Positions 27,687-36,733 of a DNA stretch of 64,000 nucleotides are shown one piece after another. The first letter of the stretch is position 1, and each line of letters opens with the position of its first letter. The stretch is from an uncultured Methylococcaceae bacterium (GTDB lineage: Bacteria > Pseudomonadota > Gammaproteobacteria > Methylococcales > Methylococcaceae). The DNA is taken from positions 1 to 64,000 of the forward strand of contig CAIZPP010000116.1 in NCBI GenBank assembly GCA_903934875.1, read 5' to 3'. Under the pieces are notes generated by a model. The model saw nothing but the letters and a program-made list of their open reading frames with translations, was not told where the DNA came from and did no database searches. Position numbers and translations under genes: made by a program.

Positions 27687-30600
27687 ATGAATAGGCCTGG
27701 ACCATCCTCCCCACTATCGCCGCCGGTCATTGCATCATCGGCTGGCACCCAGGTATGGCGGGGTTTGCACGGATGTGGCAACTCGCTGGCACTGGCGGAA
27801 TCGGTTAAATCAGACCGCCGCTTGTACCTCATCGTCACCCCCGACATGCAGACCATGTTAAGGCTGGAACATGAACTGCGCTTTTTCCTAGGCGATGACT
27901 TGCCGGTTCTACAGTTTCCCGACTGGGAAACCCTTCCTTACGATGTTTTCTCGCCGCTGCCGGAAATCATCTCCCAACGAATCAAGACGCTTGCCCAATT
28001 GCCCGCCATCCGCCGTGGCATCCTAGTGGCAACCGCCGCCACCCTGATGCAGAAGCTGGCACCAAGAACCCATATATTGGCCAACAGTGTGGTAATGGAG
28101 GTGGGCGGCGACTTAAAAATGGATAACACCCGGCAAAACTTGGAAAGCACGGGTTACCAATGTGTGCCGCAGGTCATGCGGCATGGCGAGTTTGCCGTGC
28201 GGGGTGCCATTCTTGACCTATTCCCAATGGGCAGCGCGATGCCCTACCGAATCGAACTATTCGATGAGGAGATTGAGTCGATCCGCTTCTTCGACCCGGA
28301 GACCCAGCGTTCAAAAGGTAAGGTCGAGTCGATCAATCTGTTCCCTGCCCGTGAATTCCCATTTGACGAAGAAACCATCAAACAGTTCCGTCGCCGCTAC
28401 CGCACCCAATTCCCGGACCTATCCACGAATAGCGCCCTTTATCAGGATATTAGCAAAGGAATAGCGCCTGGGGGCGTGGAATATTTTCTGCCGTTATTTG
28501 TCGAGCGGACGGAGACCCTGTTTGATTATCTGCCCAAGGACACTGTTTTTGTCTTGCAAGGCCAAGTGGAAGCGGCGGCATCTGGTTTTTTCGAAGAGGC
28601 ACAAAACCGCTATTTGCTGCGCAAGGGCAATATCGACCGGCCTGCCTTACCTATAGACACACTGTATTTGGACCCCGACGAGTTAACTGCCAGACTCGAC
28701 AAACATCCAAGGATAACCATCCCGTCTGAGGCGGGTGGAGACATTTTGCTCCCCTCGACAAGCTTCGCCAGCCGCCCGCTGCCCGAGCTTGCCATCGACC
28801 CAAAACAAAAGCAACCGACCACCGCCTTACGGAACTTTCTGCAGGAATTCCCTGGAAAATGTTTATTCGTTGCGGAAACCGCCGGCCACCGCGAAGCCCT
28901 GCTGGATACTTTAGGCAAATATGCGATCAGGCCACGGGTCATAGAAACTTGGAAGGATTTCAACCAAGCCGACAATGAAGTGTGCCTGCTTGTGGCACCG
29001 CTGGACCACGGACTTTGGATAACCGACCCGCCACTCGCCATCATCACCGAAACCCAGCTTTCCGGCGACAAGGTTCAACAGCGCCGCCGCCGCAAACTGG
29101 TGGAGCGCGACCTAGGCGCACTGATGCGCAATCTGGAAGAATTGGAGATCGGCTCGGCCGTGGTGCACCAAGAACACGGGGTGGGACGCTACTTAGGTTT
29201 GCAAAGGCTGACCGTGGGCGGCATCGACGCTGAATTTCTCGCCCTTGAATACGCCAACGGCGACAAACTGTACGTCCCGGTGTCTTCACTCCACTTGGTT
29301 AGCCGTTACAGCGGTGCCGGCGAGGAAGGCGCGCCGCTGCACAAATTGGGCAGCGAGCAATGGGGCAAGGTCAAGCGCAAGGCCATGGAGCGTGCACGGG
29401 ATGTCGCTGCCGAATTGCTGGAAATTTACGCCAAACGGGAGGCAAAGAGAGGCTATGCCTTCCAAGCTCTGACCGAAGACTATGCGGCCTTCTCGGCTGG
29501 GTTTCCATTTGAAGAGACCCCGGACCAGGAAAACGCAATCCTCGACGTGACCAAAGACATGGCATCCAAACACCCGATGGACCGGGTAGTTTGCGGTGAT
29601 GTCGGCTTCGGCAAAACCGAGGTGGCCATGCGGGCAGCATTCATCGCCGCCCACAATGGCAAACAGACAGCGGTACTCGTGCCCACCACGCTGTTGGCGC
29701 AGCAGCATTACCAGAATTTCCGCGACCGCTTTGCCGACTGGCCTATCCGCATCGAAGTCATGTCCCGCTTCGTCGGCAAAAAACAACAGGAACAGTTTGC
29801 ACTAGCGGCCGAAGAGGGCAAAATCGACATTCTGATTGGCACCCACAAATTATTACAGAAAGACATCCACTTCAAAAATCTGGGGCTGGTCATCATCGAC
29901 GAAGAACACCGCTTCGGCGTCGCCCAAAAAGAGCATTTTAAAAAGTTACGTAGCGAGCTGGATTTTCTGACCCTTACCGCCACCCCGATTCCCCGCACTC
30001 TGAATATGGCACTGGGGGGCTTGCGTGACATTTCCATTATCGCCACCCCGCCGCCCAACCGCCATGCCATCCAGACCTTTGTTAGCGAATGGTCAGACGC
30101 ACTAGTCCAAGAAGCCGTACTGCGCGAAATCAAGCGTGGCGGGCAGGTTTACTTCCTGCACAATAAAATCGAAACAATGGAAAAAACCCAGCGTGAATTG
30201 CAACGGCTAATTCCCCAGGCCCGCATCCAACACGCCCATGGGCAAATGCCGGAACGCGAATTGGAAGGTATCATGCTCGATTTTTATCACCAGCGTTTCA
30301 ACGTCCTCCTTGCCACCACCATCATTGAAAGCGGCATTGACGTGCCCAGCGCCAACACCATCATCATCAACCGTGCCGACCAGTTGGGCCTGGCACAGTT
30401 ACACCAGTTGCGCGGCAGAGTTGGCCGCTCCCACCACCGCGCCTATGCCTATTTGATTGTGCCGCCCAAGACACTGATGAGCGGCGACGCGGTGAAGCGC
30501 TTGGAAGCCATCGAAGCCTCGGGCGAATTGGGGGCCGGGTTCCTGATATCATCCCACGACATGGAGATTCGTGGCGCGGGTGAGTTGTTGGGCGATGAGC

Positions 30601-31145
30601 AGAGCGGCGAAATTCATGAAATTGGCTTCAGCCTGTATTCGGAACTGCTGGAAAGGGCAGTCAAAGCGCTAAAATCTGGCAATCAGCCTGAATTGGACGC
30701 GCCTATGGAAATGGGGCCGGAAATTGATCTGCAATCCCCCGCGCTGATCCCTGACGACTATCTATTTGATGTGCATACCCGGTTAGTACTTTACAAACGC
30801 ATTGCCAATGCCAAGGATGGGGAAGGCATCCGCGCCCTGCAAGTGGAAATGATCGACCGCTTTGGCCTGCTGCCGCCCGCAACGAAAACGCTGTTTGCCA
30901 TCACCTCACTAAAATTGCAAGCCGAACCGCTAGGCATCCGTAAAATCGAAGTCGGTGCCAACGGCGGGCGTGTCTTGTTCAAACCCATACCCGATATCGA
31001 ACCCATGAAAATCATCCTACTCATCCAACAACAGCCCAAGGTCTACCGTCTGGACGGGCCCGACAAATTACGCTTCACCCGGCCCTTTGCCACGCCTGAG
31101 GAAAAAATTGATTTTGTGACTGATTTGTTGGAGAGGCTACGATGA
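27687..31145 (+). CDS. mfd: transcription-repair coupling factor
   Basis: Mfd removes RNA polymerase stalled at DNA lesions and recruits UvrA. The 1152 residues show the UvrB-homology region (about 40-350), the RNA-polymerase-interacting domain (EIGSAVVHQEHGVGRYLGL, about 490) and RecG-like translocase motifs. Those motifs are Walker A GDVGFGKTEVAMRA (about 640), DEEHRFGV, TATPIPRTL, and QLRGRVGRS. The C-terminal domain closes the protein. It is upstream of dapB in the same direction with an 80-bp gap containing a repeat end. Confidence 0.98.
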   Translation: MNRPGPSSPLSPPVIASSAGTQVWRGLHGCGNSLALAESVKSDRRLYLIVTPDMQTMLRLEHELRFFLGDDLPVLQFPDWETLPYDVFSPLPEIISQRIKTLAQLPAIRRGILVATAATLMQKLAPRTHILANSVVMEVGGDLKMDNTRQNLESTGYQCVPQVMRHGEFAVRGAILDLFPMGSAMPYRIELFDEEIESIRFFDPETQRSKGKVESINLFPAREFPFDEETIKQFRRRYRTQFPDLSTNSALYQDISKGIAPGGVEYFLPLFVERTETLFDYLPKDTVFVLQGQVEAAASGFFEEAQNRYLLRKGNIDRPALPIDTLYLDPDELTARLDKHPRITIPSEAGGDILLPSTSFASRPLPELAIDPKQKQPTTALRNFLQEFPGKCLFVAETAGHREALLDTLGKYAIRPRVIETWKDFNQADNEVCLLVAPLDHGLWITDPPLAIITETQLSGDKVQQRRRRKLVERDLGALMRNLEELEIGSAVVHQEHGVGRYLGLQRLTVGGIDAEFLALEYANGDKLYVPVSSLHLVSRYSGAGEEGAPLHKLGSEQWGKVKRKAMERARDVAAELLEIYAKREAKRGYAFQALTEDYAAFSAGFPFEETPDQENAILDVTKDMASKHPMDRVVCGDVGFGKTEVAMRAAFIAAHNGKQTAVLVPTTLLAQQHYQNFRDRFADWPIRIEVMSRFVGKKQQEQFALAAEEGKIDILIGTHKLLQKDIHFKNLGLVIIDEEHRFGVAQKEHFKKLRSELDFLTLTATPIPRTLNMALGGLRDISIIATPPPNRHAIQTFVSEWSDALVQEAVLREIKRGGQVYFLHNKIETMEKTQRELQRLIPQARIQHAHGQMPERELEGIMLDFYHQRFNVLLATTIIESGIDVPSANTIIINRADQLGLAQLHQLRGRVGRSHHRAYAYLIVPPKTLMSGDAVKRLEAIEASGELGAGFLISSHDMEIRGAGELLGDEQSGEIHEIGFSLYSELLERAVKALKSGNQPELDAPMEMGPEIDLQSPALIPDDYLFDVHTRLVLYKRIANAKDGEGIRALQVEMIDRFGLLPPATKTLFAITSLKLQAEPLGIRKIEVGANGGRVLFKPIPDIEPMKIILLIQQQPKVYRLDGPDKLRFTRPFATPEEKIDFVTDLLERLR

Positions 31146-31169
31146 CAAAAGCTGTTTATTAAAACCCAA

Positions 31170-32028
<859 letters not shown>

Positions 32029-32063
32029 TGATGGGTTTCGGCATCCTAAGCCTCTACCCATCT

Positions 32064-32240
32064 ACCAATCAGCCATTTTTAGAGTGACATGGGAGTAGGA
32101 TAGGACGTAACCGTTCACCCCCCCTGGGAGCGCGGGCAACCTGCCCGCAGGAATGGCGGTCAAGATGACCGCGTTCCCAGGAAATGAAAAGGGGGGGCGG
32201 AACGGTTACGATAGGACTATTCAATATTAAAAACGCTATA
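32064..32240. repeat. repeat-filled dapB-tsaB gap
   Basis: CTACCAATCAGCCATTTTTAG (32064) is a right end of family F. The 32118-32190 stretch is an imperfect inverted repeat (CCTGGGAGCGCGGGC..GCGTTCCCAGG) enclosed by AACCGTTC and GGAACGGTT. ATTAAAAACGCTATA ending at 32240 is a family A end. No gene is present. Confidence 0.55.
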
Positions 32241-32250
32241 ACAGCATAGT

Positions 32251-33045
32251 CTAATATCCCCCGCTCTTTTTCTTTGCCACTTTATCGCGCAGATAAACCG
32301 GCAGGGCATCTTCCGCAACCACGCATTCTCCCCGCCTGAATACCTCGGCCCCTAGGCGGGCGACCCAACTGGCTCGGGGGAAGCGATCGGCAAGGATGCC
32401 CTGCACTCTTGCCTCACCCAGCCGTTCACGCAACAAGCTGGCATAAGTACCCCAACCGCTACCTATGCCGAAACCTTCCGCTTGCTCGGGAAACTCCACC
32501 GCCACCGCGTTTACCACAACCTCCCTGCCGACTAACCCGGCCCAACCATTGTCTTCTTGCCGATATACGCCCCAATACACCTCGCCCATGCGTGCGTCGA
32601 TAGAGGGAAAAGCAAAGCGGCGCTGGGGCGCTGGGGTAGTAAGACAGCACAAAGCCCCCTCTCCCTCCGGGAGAGGGCTGGGGTGAGGGCCATCGAAAGT
32701 CGCTTTACTTCCGCTGCCCTCCCTATCCGTTTCTGCCCAAGCCTCCTGCGCCAGGGCTGCCAGTGTGGAGACTGGCGCGACCGGCAAGTCCGCACCGAAC
32801 GCCAGCCCCTGCACCACACCAGCGGCGATGCGCACCCCGGTGAACGACCCCGGACCCCGGCCAAACGCCAGCGCGTCCATTTGCCTGAGGCTTAAGCCGG
32901 CTTCGGCCAGCAGGGATTCGAGCATAGGCAAAATCAGCTTGTTATGCTGCTGCGGGGCCAATTGGTAACGCTCGACGACTTCGCCGTCCAGATACATGGC
33001 TGCGGAACAGGCTTCGGTGGAGGTTTCTAGGGCGAGGAGTTTCAT
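32251..33045 (-). CDS. tsaB: tRNA threonylcarbamoyladenosine biosynthesis protein TsaB, with internal insertion
   Basis: TsaB partners TsaD and TsaE in making t6A37 in tRNA. The start MKLLALETSTEACSAA, LALGRGPGSFTGVRI-like segment (AFGRGPGSFTGVRIAAGV) and SIDARMGEVYWGVY are diagnostic. The 264 residues exceed the usual length of about 230. The excess is a block near residues 118-152 containing GPHPSPLPEGEGA, translated from a palindromic repeat (about 32650-32690) that also occurs at 5758-5790. The reading frame is kept, so the gene may still work. Confidence 0.92.
   Translation of the reverse strand: MKLLALETSTEACSAAMYLDGEVVERYQLAPQQHNKLILPMLESLLAEAGLSLRQMDALAFGRGPGSFTGVRIAAGVVQGLAFGADLPVAPVSTLAALAQEAWAETDREGSGSKATFDGPHPSPLPEGEGALCCLTTPAPQRRFAFPSIDARMGEVYWGVYRQEDNGWAGLVGREVVVNAVAVEFPEQAEGFGIGSGWGTYASLLRERLGEARVQGILADRFPRASWVARLGAEVFRRGECVVAEDALPVYLRDKVAKKKSGGY
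32650..32692 (-). repeat. in-frame palindromic repeat inside tsaB
   Basis: The minus strand reads CCCTCACCCCAGCCCTCTCC followed by the complementary GGAGGGAGAGGG. The same CCCTCTCCC/GGGAGAGGG hairpin is at 5766-5788 and, degraded, at 6050-6080. Inside tsaB it encodes GPHPSPLPEGEGA without shifting the frame. Confidence 0.75.
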
Positions 33046-33140
33046 GAGTGCATTATCGAATGGAATTTTCGCACCATATTATCCCTGTTACCGCCCCGAT
33101 TCCAGTAAACTAACTGAGGTTGCGCAGGCAGGCTAAGCCA

Positions 33141-33289
33141 CACTGCCATTAAGTTAAGGATTTTCCGTTCGCCCTGAGTCCTGAGCTTGTCGAAGGGTCG
33201 AAGGGTGAACGAAAAACCCCAACATATTGGCAGTTAAGCCGTTCATGGTTCGACAGGCTCACCATGAACGGCTTAACTTAATGGCATTG
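33141..33289 (+). repeat. MITE-like element, family E, with target-site duplication
   Basis: The ends are CACTGCCATTAAGTTAAGGA and the inverted CTTAACTTAATGGCATTG. The interior contains GAGCTTGTCGAAGG and GTTCGACAGGCTCACC. It is flanked on both sides by AGGCTAAGCCA (33130-33140 and 33290-33300), an exact 11-bp direct repeat that marks insertion. The right repeat contains the stop codon of the last RiPP-operon gene. Confidence 0.85.
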
Positions 33290-33292
33290 AGG

Positions 33293-33829
33293 CTAAGCCA
33301 GCAAACCCAGAGGTTCTTCCCAATCCAAAGGCAAGCGAACAGGCACGGCATCAAGTTCCAATCCGCCCTGCAGATGGTTGGCAATCCCCACGCGGCACAA
33401 GTCTTCATGCAACGCTTCAAGGAACACCCCTTGTTCCGCCCTAGCAAAGTTAGGATTGCGGGGGCCGTACTTCAAAGTTCCTGGTTCGCCGCGCCAAGTT
33501 GCCAGCACCAAGGCATTGGCGGCTTGCCCCATATCCATGGGCAGCAGTGAGTTCAGGCTCCCGACCACGCGAGTTTCCCGCGTCAAGACCAGCCTAGGCC
33601 CCGGCAACCAGAACCTCATCGCCAGATGTCCAACCCCGGATTCAGCAAAGGCCAAGATTCCTAAACGGTCAAAAGCACCTGCCCGAGGATAGCCCCTACG
33701 CCGGTGTGGTGCCCGCTCTTCCAGCATCCCATCAATCCGACTCCAGACTTGGCGCGGAATACTCATATCATATTTTAACGACAAGGCCGAATGTCTTTCC
33801 AGCGGCGTGTTCACGGGTAAGGATGCCAT
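33293..33829 (-). CDS. SagB-like nitroreductase-family dehydrogenase (RiPP azoline oxidation, inferred)
   Basis: The 178 residues resemble SagB/McbC-type FMN dehydrogenases, which oxidise azolines to azoles. HRRRGYPRAGAFDRLGI matches the RRYPSAGALYPLEI-type motif of the family. KYGPRNPNFARAEQGVFLEAL with VGIANHLQGGLELD matches the conserved C-terminal half (Y..R..E.GH..QN). The similarity is partial and the protein is shorter than typical SagB. I chose ATG 33829 (MASLPVNTPLERHSAL); it overlaps the end of the YcaO gene by 19 bp. It is last of four tightly packed genes. Confidence 0.65.
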   Translation of the reverse strand: MASLPVNTPLERHSALSLKYDMSIPRQVWSRIDGMLEERAPHRRRGYPRAGAFDRLGILAFAESGVGHLAMRFWLPGPRLVLTRETRVVGSLNSLLPMDMGQAANALVLATWRGEPGTLKYGPRNPNFARAEQGVFLEALHEDLCRVGIANHLQGGLELDAVPVRLPLDWEEPLGLLA

Positions 33830-34968
33830 CGCTGTGCCTCCCACTCGGGCAAGGATATTGACCACTCATCCCGCCAACGCGCCGTCAACCCACAAGGAAA
33901 CCCCGCAGGAATCATGGGCTGGCAACCATCCACCCAGGCTTTTGCCACCACCCCATGAGGGAAAATGGGCGGTGGCTGGAAAAATGCCACCCAATACTCC
34001 AAAGCTTGATAATTCAAAACGGTTTCCTTGGCTGTTTCATTGTTAATGGCATCCTGGGTCAAGGTCAACGCCCTGTCTCGCAATGTTGGGTCGTGACTGG
34101 CGGCGATGACATGGGCCGTGAAGGTTGTTGGCTCGGCTTGATTGACTCCGCAAAGAAGCTGGTCTTTTTGGAAACACCGCAGCATCCAATATTCCCCTAA
34201 TGCGGCCCGAAAGGAATGCTCCCGGTCTGTTTTTAAAGCCGAACCCAGACTTAGGTAGGGCATTTCCACGGATGGCTGGAACACTAAGGTAAACCAACCG
34301 GCTCCGCCAAAACGTTCAGCCAGTGTGACTTCCACCTGAAGAACCCGCAATAGTGATCGTTTTTCGGCCAGTAGGCCCAACCGAACCAGCCATGCCTCAA
34401 GGCATTGAGGCTGAGGTGAAGAAAGGTAAGGTGTCAGACGGCCAAACCAAAACAGCATCTGCAAGTCACGTTCTATGACTTCCCGATAAGCTGTGGCGGC
34501 AGCGGCTTGCTGCGTTGTATGATAAGCCCACCCCGTGGTGACGGTTTTGCGCTTCAGGTCTTGGGCCAAGCCCGTCTGGAAGAACACCGCCTCAGCAGGA
34601 ATCCAAACAGGTTTTGCCCCATCGCCGAACGCTGCCGGGATTGACGCGGCGGGCTGTGCGGCAAGACGGGCTAGATGGCCAGGTTTCAACATGAGCCGGG
34701 CTTCCTCCGGGAGGACTCCTAGCTCGTCCGGGAAATACACGCTGTTCCAGAGCGCTCCGTCTTGCCATGTCGCCCGCTCCAAGGCTTCGCCTTCCGCTGC
34801 CTGACGCGCCGACCAGGCATCTATCCCAAATCCAATTCCGGTGAATATCTGTCCAATCACCTCCGCTGGGTCGGTGCGCAAACTAAAACGCGCGCTGCAT
34901 TGTGTCCCCATGCCCAGTTCCGAGACCAAGGTTTGAAAACTTACAGCCATGCCAGACATTGTGGACAT
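33811..34968 (-). CDS. YcaO-domain protein (RiPP cyclodehydratase, inferred)
   Basis: YcaO enzymes use ATP to cyclodehydrate Cys/Ser/Thr of peptides to azolines. The 385-residue protein has GFGIDAWSARQAAEGEALER, matching the family's A..KA..EA.ER ATP-binding region, and AAAATAYREVIERD, a second E..ER-like element. The C-terminus WHPYP matches the Pro-rich end typical of YcaO cyclodehydratases. Three in-frame ATGs (34968, 34959, 34950) are possible starts. It overlaps the upstream gene by up to 28 bp, so coupled translation is likely. The alternative is a YcaO that makes thioamides; the SagB-like neighbour favours azoles. Confidence 0.8.
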   Translation of the reverse strand: MSTMSGMAVSFQTLVSELGMGTQCSARFSLRTDPAEVIGQIFTGIGFGIDAWSARQAAEGEALERATWQDGALWNSVYFPDELGVLPEEARLMLKPGHLARLAAQPAASIPAAFGDGAKPVWIPAEAVFFQTGLAQDLKRKTVTTGWAYHTTQQAAAATAYREVIERDLQMLFWFGRLTPYLSSPQPQCLEAWLVRLGLLAEKRSLLRVLQVEVTLAERFGGAGWFTLVFQPSVEMPYLSLGSALKTDREHSFRAALGEYWMLRCFQKDQLLCGVNQAEPTTFTAHVIAASHDPTLRDRALTLTQDAINNETAKETVLNYQALEYWVAFFQPPPIFPHGVVAKAWVDGCQPMIPAGFPCGLTARWRDEWSISLPEWEAQRWHPYP

Positions 34969-35609
34969 CCGATAAATGGCGCAAAAGCTTGAATTTGCAA
35001 GCCGCTCCGGTCGAAGATCAAAGAATCGGAAGCTTTCCGCTCGACAGTGCGAGCCAAAGCCAATCCGGCATCCGCCATGGCTTTTTCTTCCACGGCCTCA
35101 TCTGTCTCTAAACCAAACACCGGGGCAACGAGGTAACGCAAGCACAAGGGGCAGAATTGGCGCACTTGCATAACCGGGCTGACGATGACGGCTTGGGAGG
35201 AAACCACCAACAAGGCTGTCACCGCGTACGGATCGCGCCCGGCCAAAACTGTCTCCAAATCCAGCAACGCCGAAGGATGGCAGCACCAAACTGCCGGGCC
35301 GTTTTGGGGTAGGCGTTGGTCTTGTCCGCTTAACGCCGCCAGCCGGAAATGGGTTATCGGGCACAGGGTTGCAATGGGAGGAGGATTGTCGGCCGGTGCT
35401 TCTTTCGCTTCGAGTTTCGCCAAGACCAAACGCAAAGCCAACAGGCGTTGAGCGTCTGCCGCATTGCCTGTCGAACCTGACCGGATGCTCCTGATTAAAT
35501 CGGCCAAGTCCCGGGCCAGCCAAGCCAGGCTGAGGCGAATCCAGCGTTCGCCATTACCCAGGAACACCGTGTGCATATCGATGATGCGGGCTTGTAAGCA
35601 TGGGTTCAT
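34941..35609 (-). CDS. tetracysteine partner protein of the YcaO enzyme (inferred)
   Basis: This 222-residue protein has two CxxC pairs near its C-terminus: QFCPLCLRYL and IGCPQCLAWL. Such a zinc tetrathiolate is typical of the partner (ThiF-like or C-protein) subunits that present substrate to YcaO. No ATP site or adenylation motif is visible. The N-terminal part is helical and has no recognisable domain. It starts at ATG 35609, 5 bp after the stop of the candidate substrate gene, and overlaps the YcaO gene. Confidence 0.6.
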   Translation of the reverse strand: MNPCLQARIIDMHTVFLGNGERWIRLSLAWLARDLADLIRSIRSGSTGNAADAQRLLALRLVLAKLEAKEAPADNPPPIATLCPITHFRLAALSGQDQRLPQNGPAVWCCHPSALLDLETVLAGRDPYAVTALLVVSSQAVIVSPVMQVRQFCPLCLRYLVAPVFGLETDEAVEEKAMADAGLALARTVERKASDSLIFDRSGLQIQAFAPFIGCPQCLAWL

Positions 35610-35614
35610 GCGGC

Positions 35615-36520
35615 CTACCCACAACTACTGGAGCATCCGCAGCTTGCTTCCAGCTTTTCTTGCTCTTCCTTCCGATGCTTCATCTCACCACGCTTAGCTT
35701 CAGCCAGCGTGGAATCCCCAAACACGGCCACCACTAGATCATCATCTCTGATGATGGCATCAAAAAGCTTTTCTAAGTCCTTCTTCGGGTATCGACCGAA
35801 GTAATCTTTTAGCTGTAATGATTGGCAGATTCTTAGGGCTAATTGGGCAACTAGGCAGCTACGCTCTGCCGGATTTGTCTCGCTCTCCAGAACTTGTATT
35901 TGATGGCAAAGCCCGGATGGAGTGATACCAAGCTTAGGGAGCGGGTAGTAATCGTTGGCTAGGCTGTGGCGGAATCCGTCGGCTATGGCAAGCTCAGCAT
36001 CCAAGGCAAACAGTAAGGGTAGCCGCTTTGGATAGATGGGATCGATATTTTCTTCTTGGCAACTGACCAGCCACACTTTCTCCAGGCTCTTACGGATGAA
36101 AAAATGGGGTGTGTTGGGTTCAAAAGGCGTGTGGTGAAAGAAATTTCCGAAGGCTTTGTCGCAAAACTGTTTGTATTCGAGGGAATACAAAAGGAAGTCA
36201 TGCCATACGCAATCCACTACACAGGAAGGCATCGCCAGTTTCTGGCCGTGATACACAGTAAAAGTCATATACAATCTAAAGCCCTCAAAAACCCTATCCA
36301 TCTGCGCTTCAGTCAAGTGGGGATAGCGTTTTTGCAGTCGGTCGCGCAACCCGCTGGGAAACTCAAATTCAGCGATAAATGCCTTGCCGCGCTCAAGTCT
36401 TGCGGAGCGAATCGAAGACAAGAAATCTACGGCACTAAAAATCAGCCACAAACCAGGCAATAAGGCAAAAAGGAAAAGCAAAGGCAATAAGGCAAAAAGG
36501 AAAAGCAAAGTCGAAGTCAT
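35615..36520 (-). CDS. membrane-anchored GRDP-like (DUF1399) protein with Cys/Ser tail, candidate RiPP substrate
   Basis: First gene of the operon, with about 301 residues from ATG 36520 or 307 from 36538. A hydrophobic N-terminus (LFLFALLPLLFLFALLPGLW) holds a tandem duplication of FLFALLP and is a signal anchor. Residues about 70-190 carry VVDCVWHDFLLYSLEYKQFC and GNFFHHTPFE, the D..WH..L.....Y..FC...G.F.HH.P pattern of glycine-rich-domain-like proteins (GRDP/DUF1399). A charged stretch KRGEMKHRKEEQEKLEA leads to the final SCGCSSSCG. The tail and the adjacent YcaO, tetracysteine and SagB-like genes suggest the tail is heterocyclised. This is inference. Confidence 0.7.
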   Translation of the reverse strand: MTSTLLFLFALLPLLFLFALLPGLWLIFSAVDFLSSIRSARLERGKAFIAEFEFPSGLRDRLQKRYPHLTEAQMDRVFEGFRLYMTFTVYHGQKLAMPSCVVDCVWHDFLLYSLEYKQFCDKAFGNFFHHTPFEPNTPHFFIRKSLEKVWLVSCQEENIDPIYPKRLPLLFALDAELAIADGFRHSLANDYYPLPKLGITPSGLCHQIQVLESETNPAERSCLVAQLALRICQSLQLKDYFGRYPKKDLEKLFDAIIRDDDLVVAVFGDSTLAEAKRGEMKHRKEEQEKLEASCGCSSSCG

Positions 36521-36538
36521 GGCGCAATCTCCCCGCAC

Positions 36539-36733
36539 TGTCGATTAAGGCAGAATCATCGCCCAATCCCATCGCTAATGGGATTGTCATATTCCCAACT
36601 GCTGAAAAGCAAGTGGTAAAATGCCGGTTTGGCAGGGTAAACCGGCAGATTGCCGGTTAATAAGGTTACGTGTTTTGGCTTCGAGTCGAATATTTTCTGT
36701 TAAGATTCCGACCACAACACTACAGGATCAACC
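36539..36733. promoter_or_regulatory. divergent control region of the RiPP operon and LytS/LytTR genes
   Basis: The 195-bp gap separates two divergent operons. It contains AATCCCATCGCTAATGGGATT (an inverted repeat at about 36566-36586; loop CGCTA) and AACCGGCAGATTGCCGGTT (about 36641-36659), with GCCGGTTTGGCAGGGTAAACC just before it. These are candidate operators for the LytTR-type regulator or other factors. No consensus promoter stands out. Confidence 0.45.

Noticed and set aside
33227-33692. Plus-strand open frames across the SagB-like gene
   Set aside because: They overlap the minus-strand gene and a family E repeat and lack any recognisable motif.
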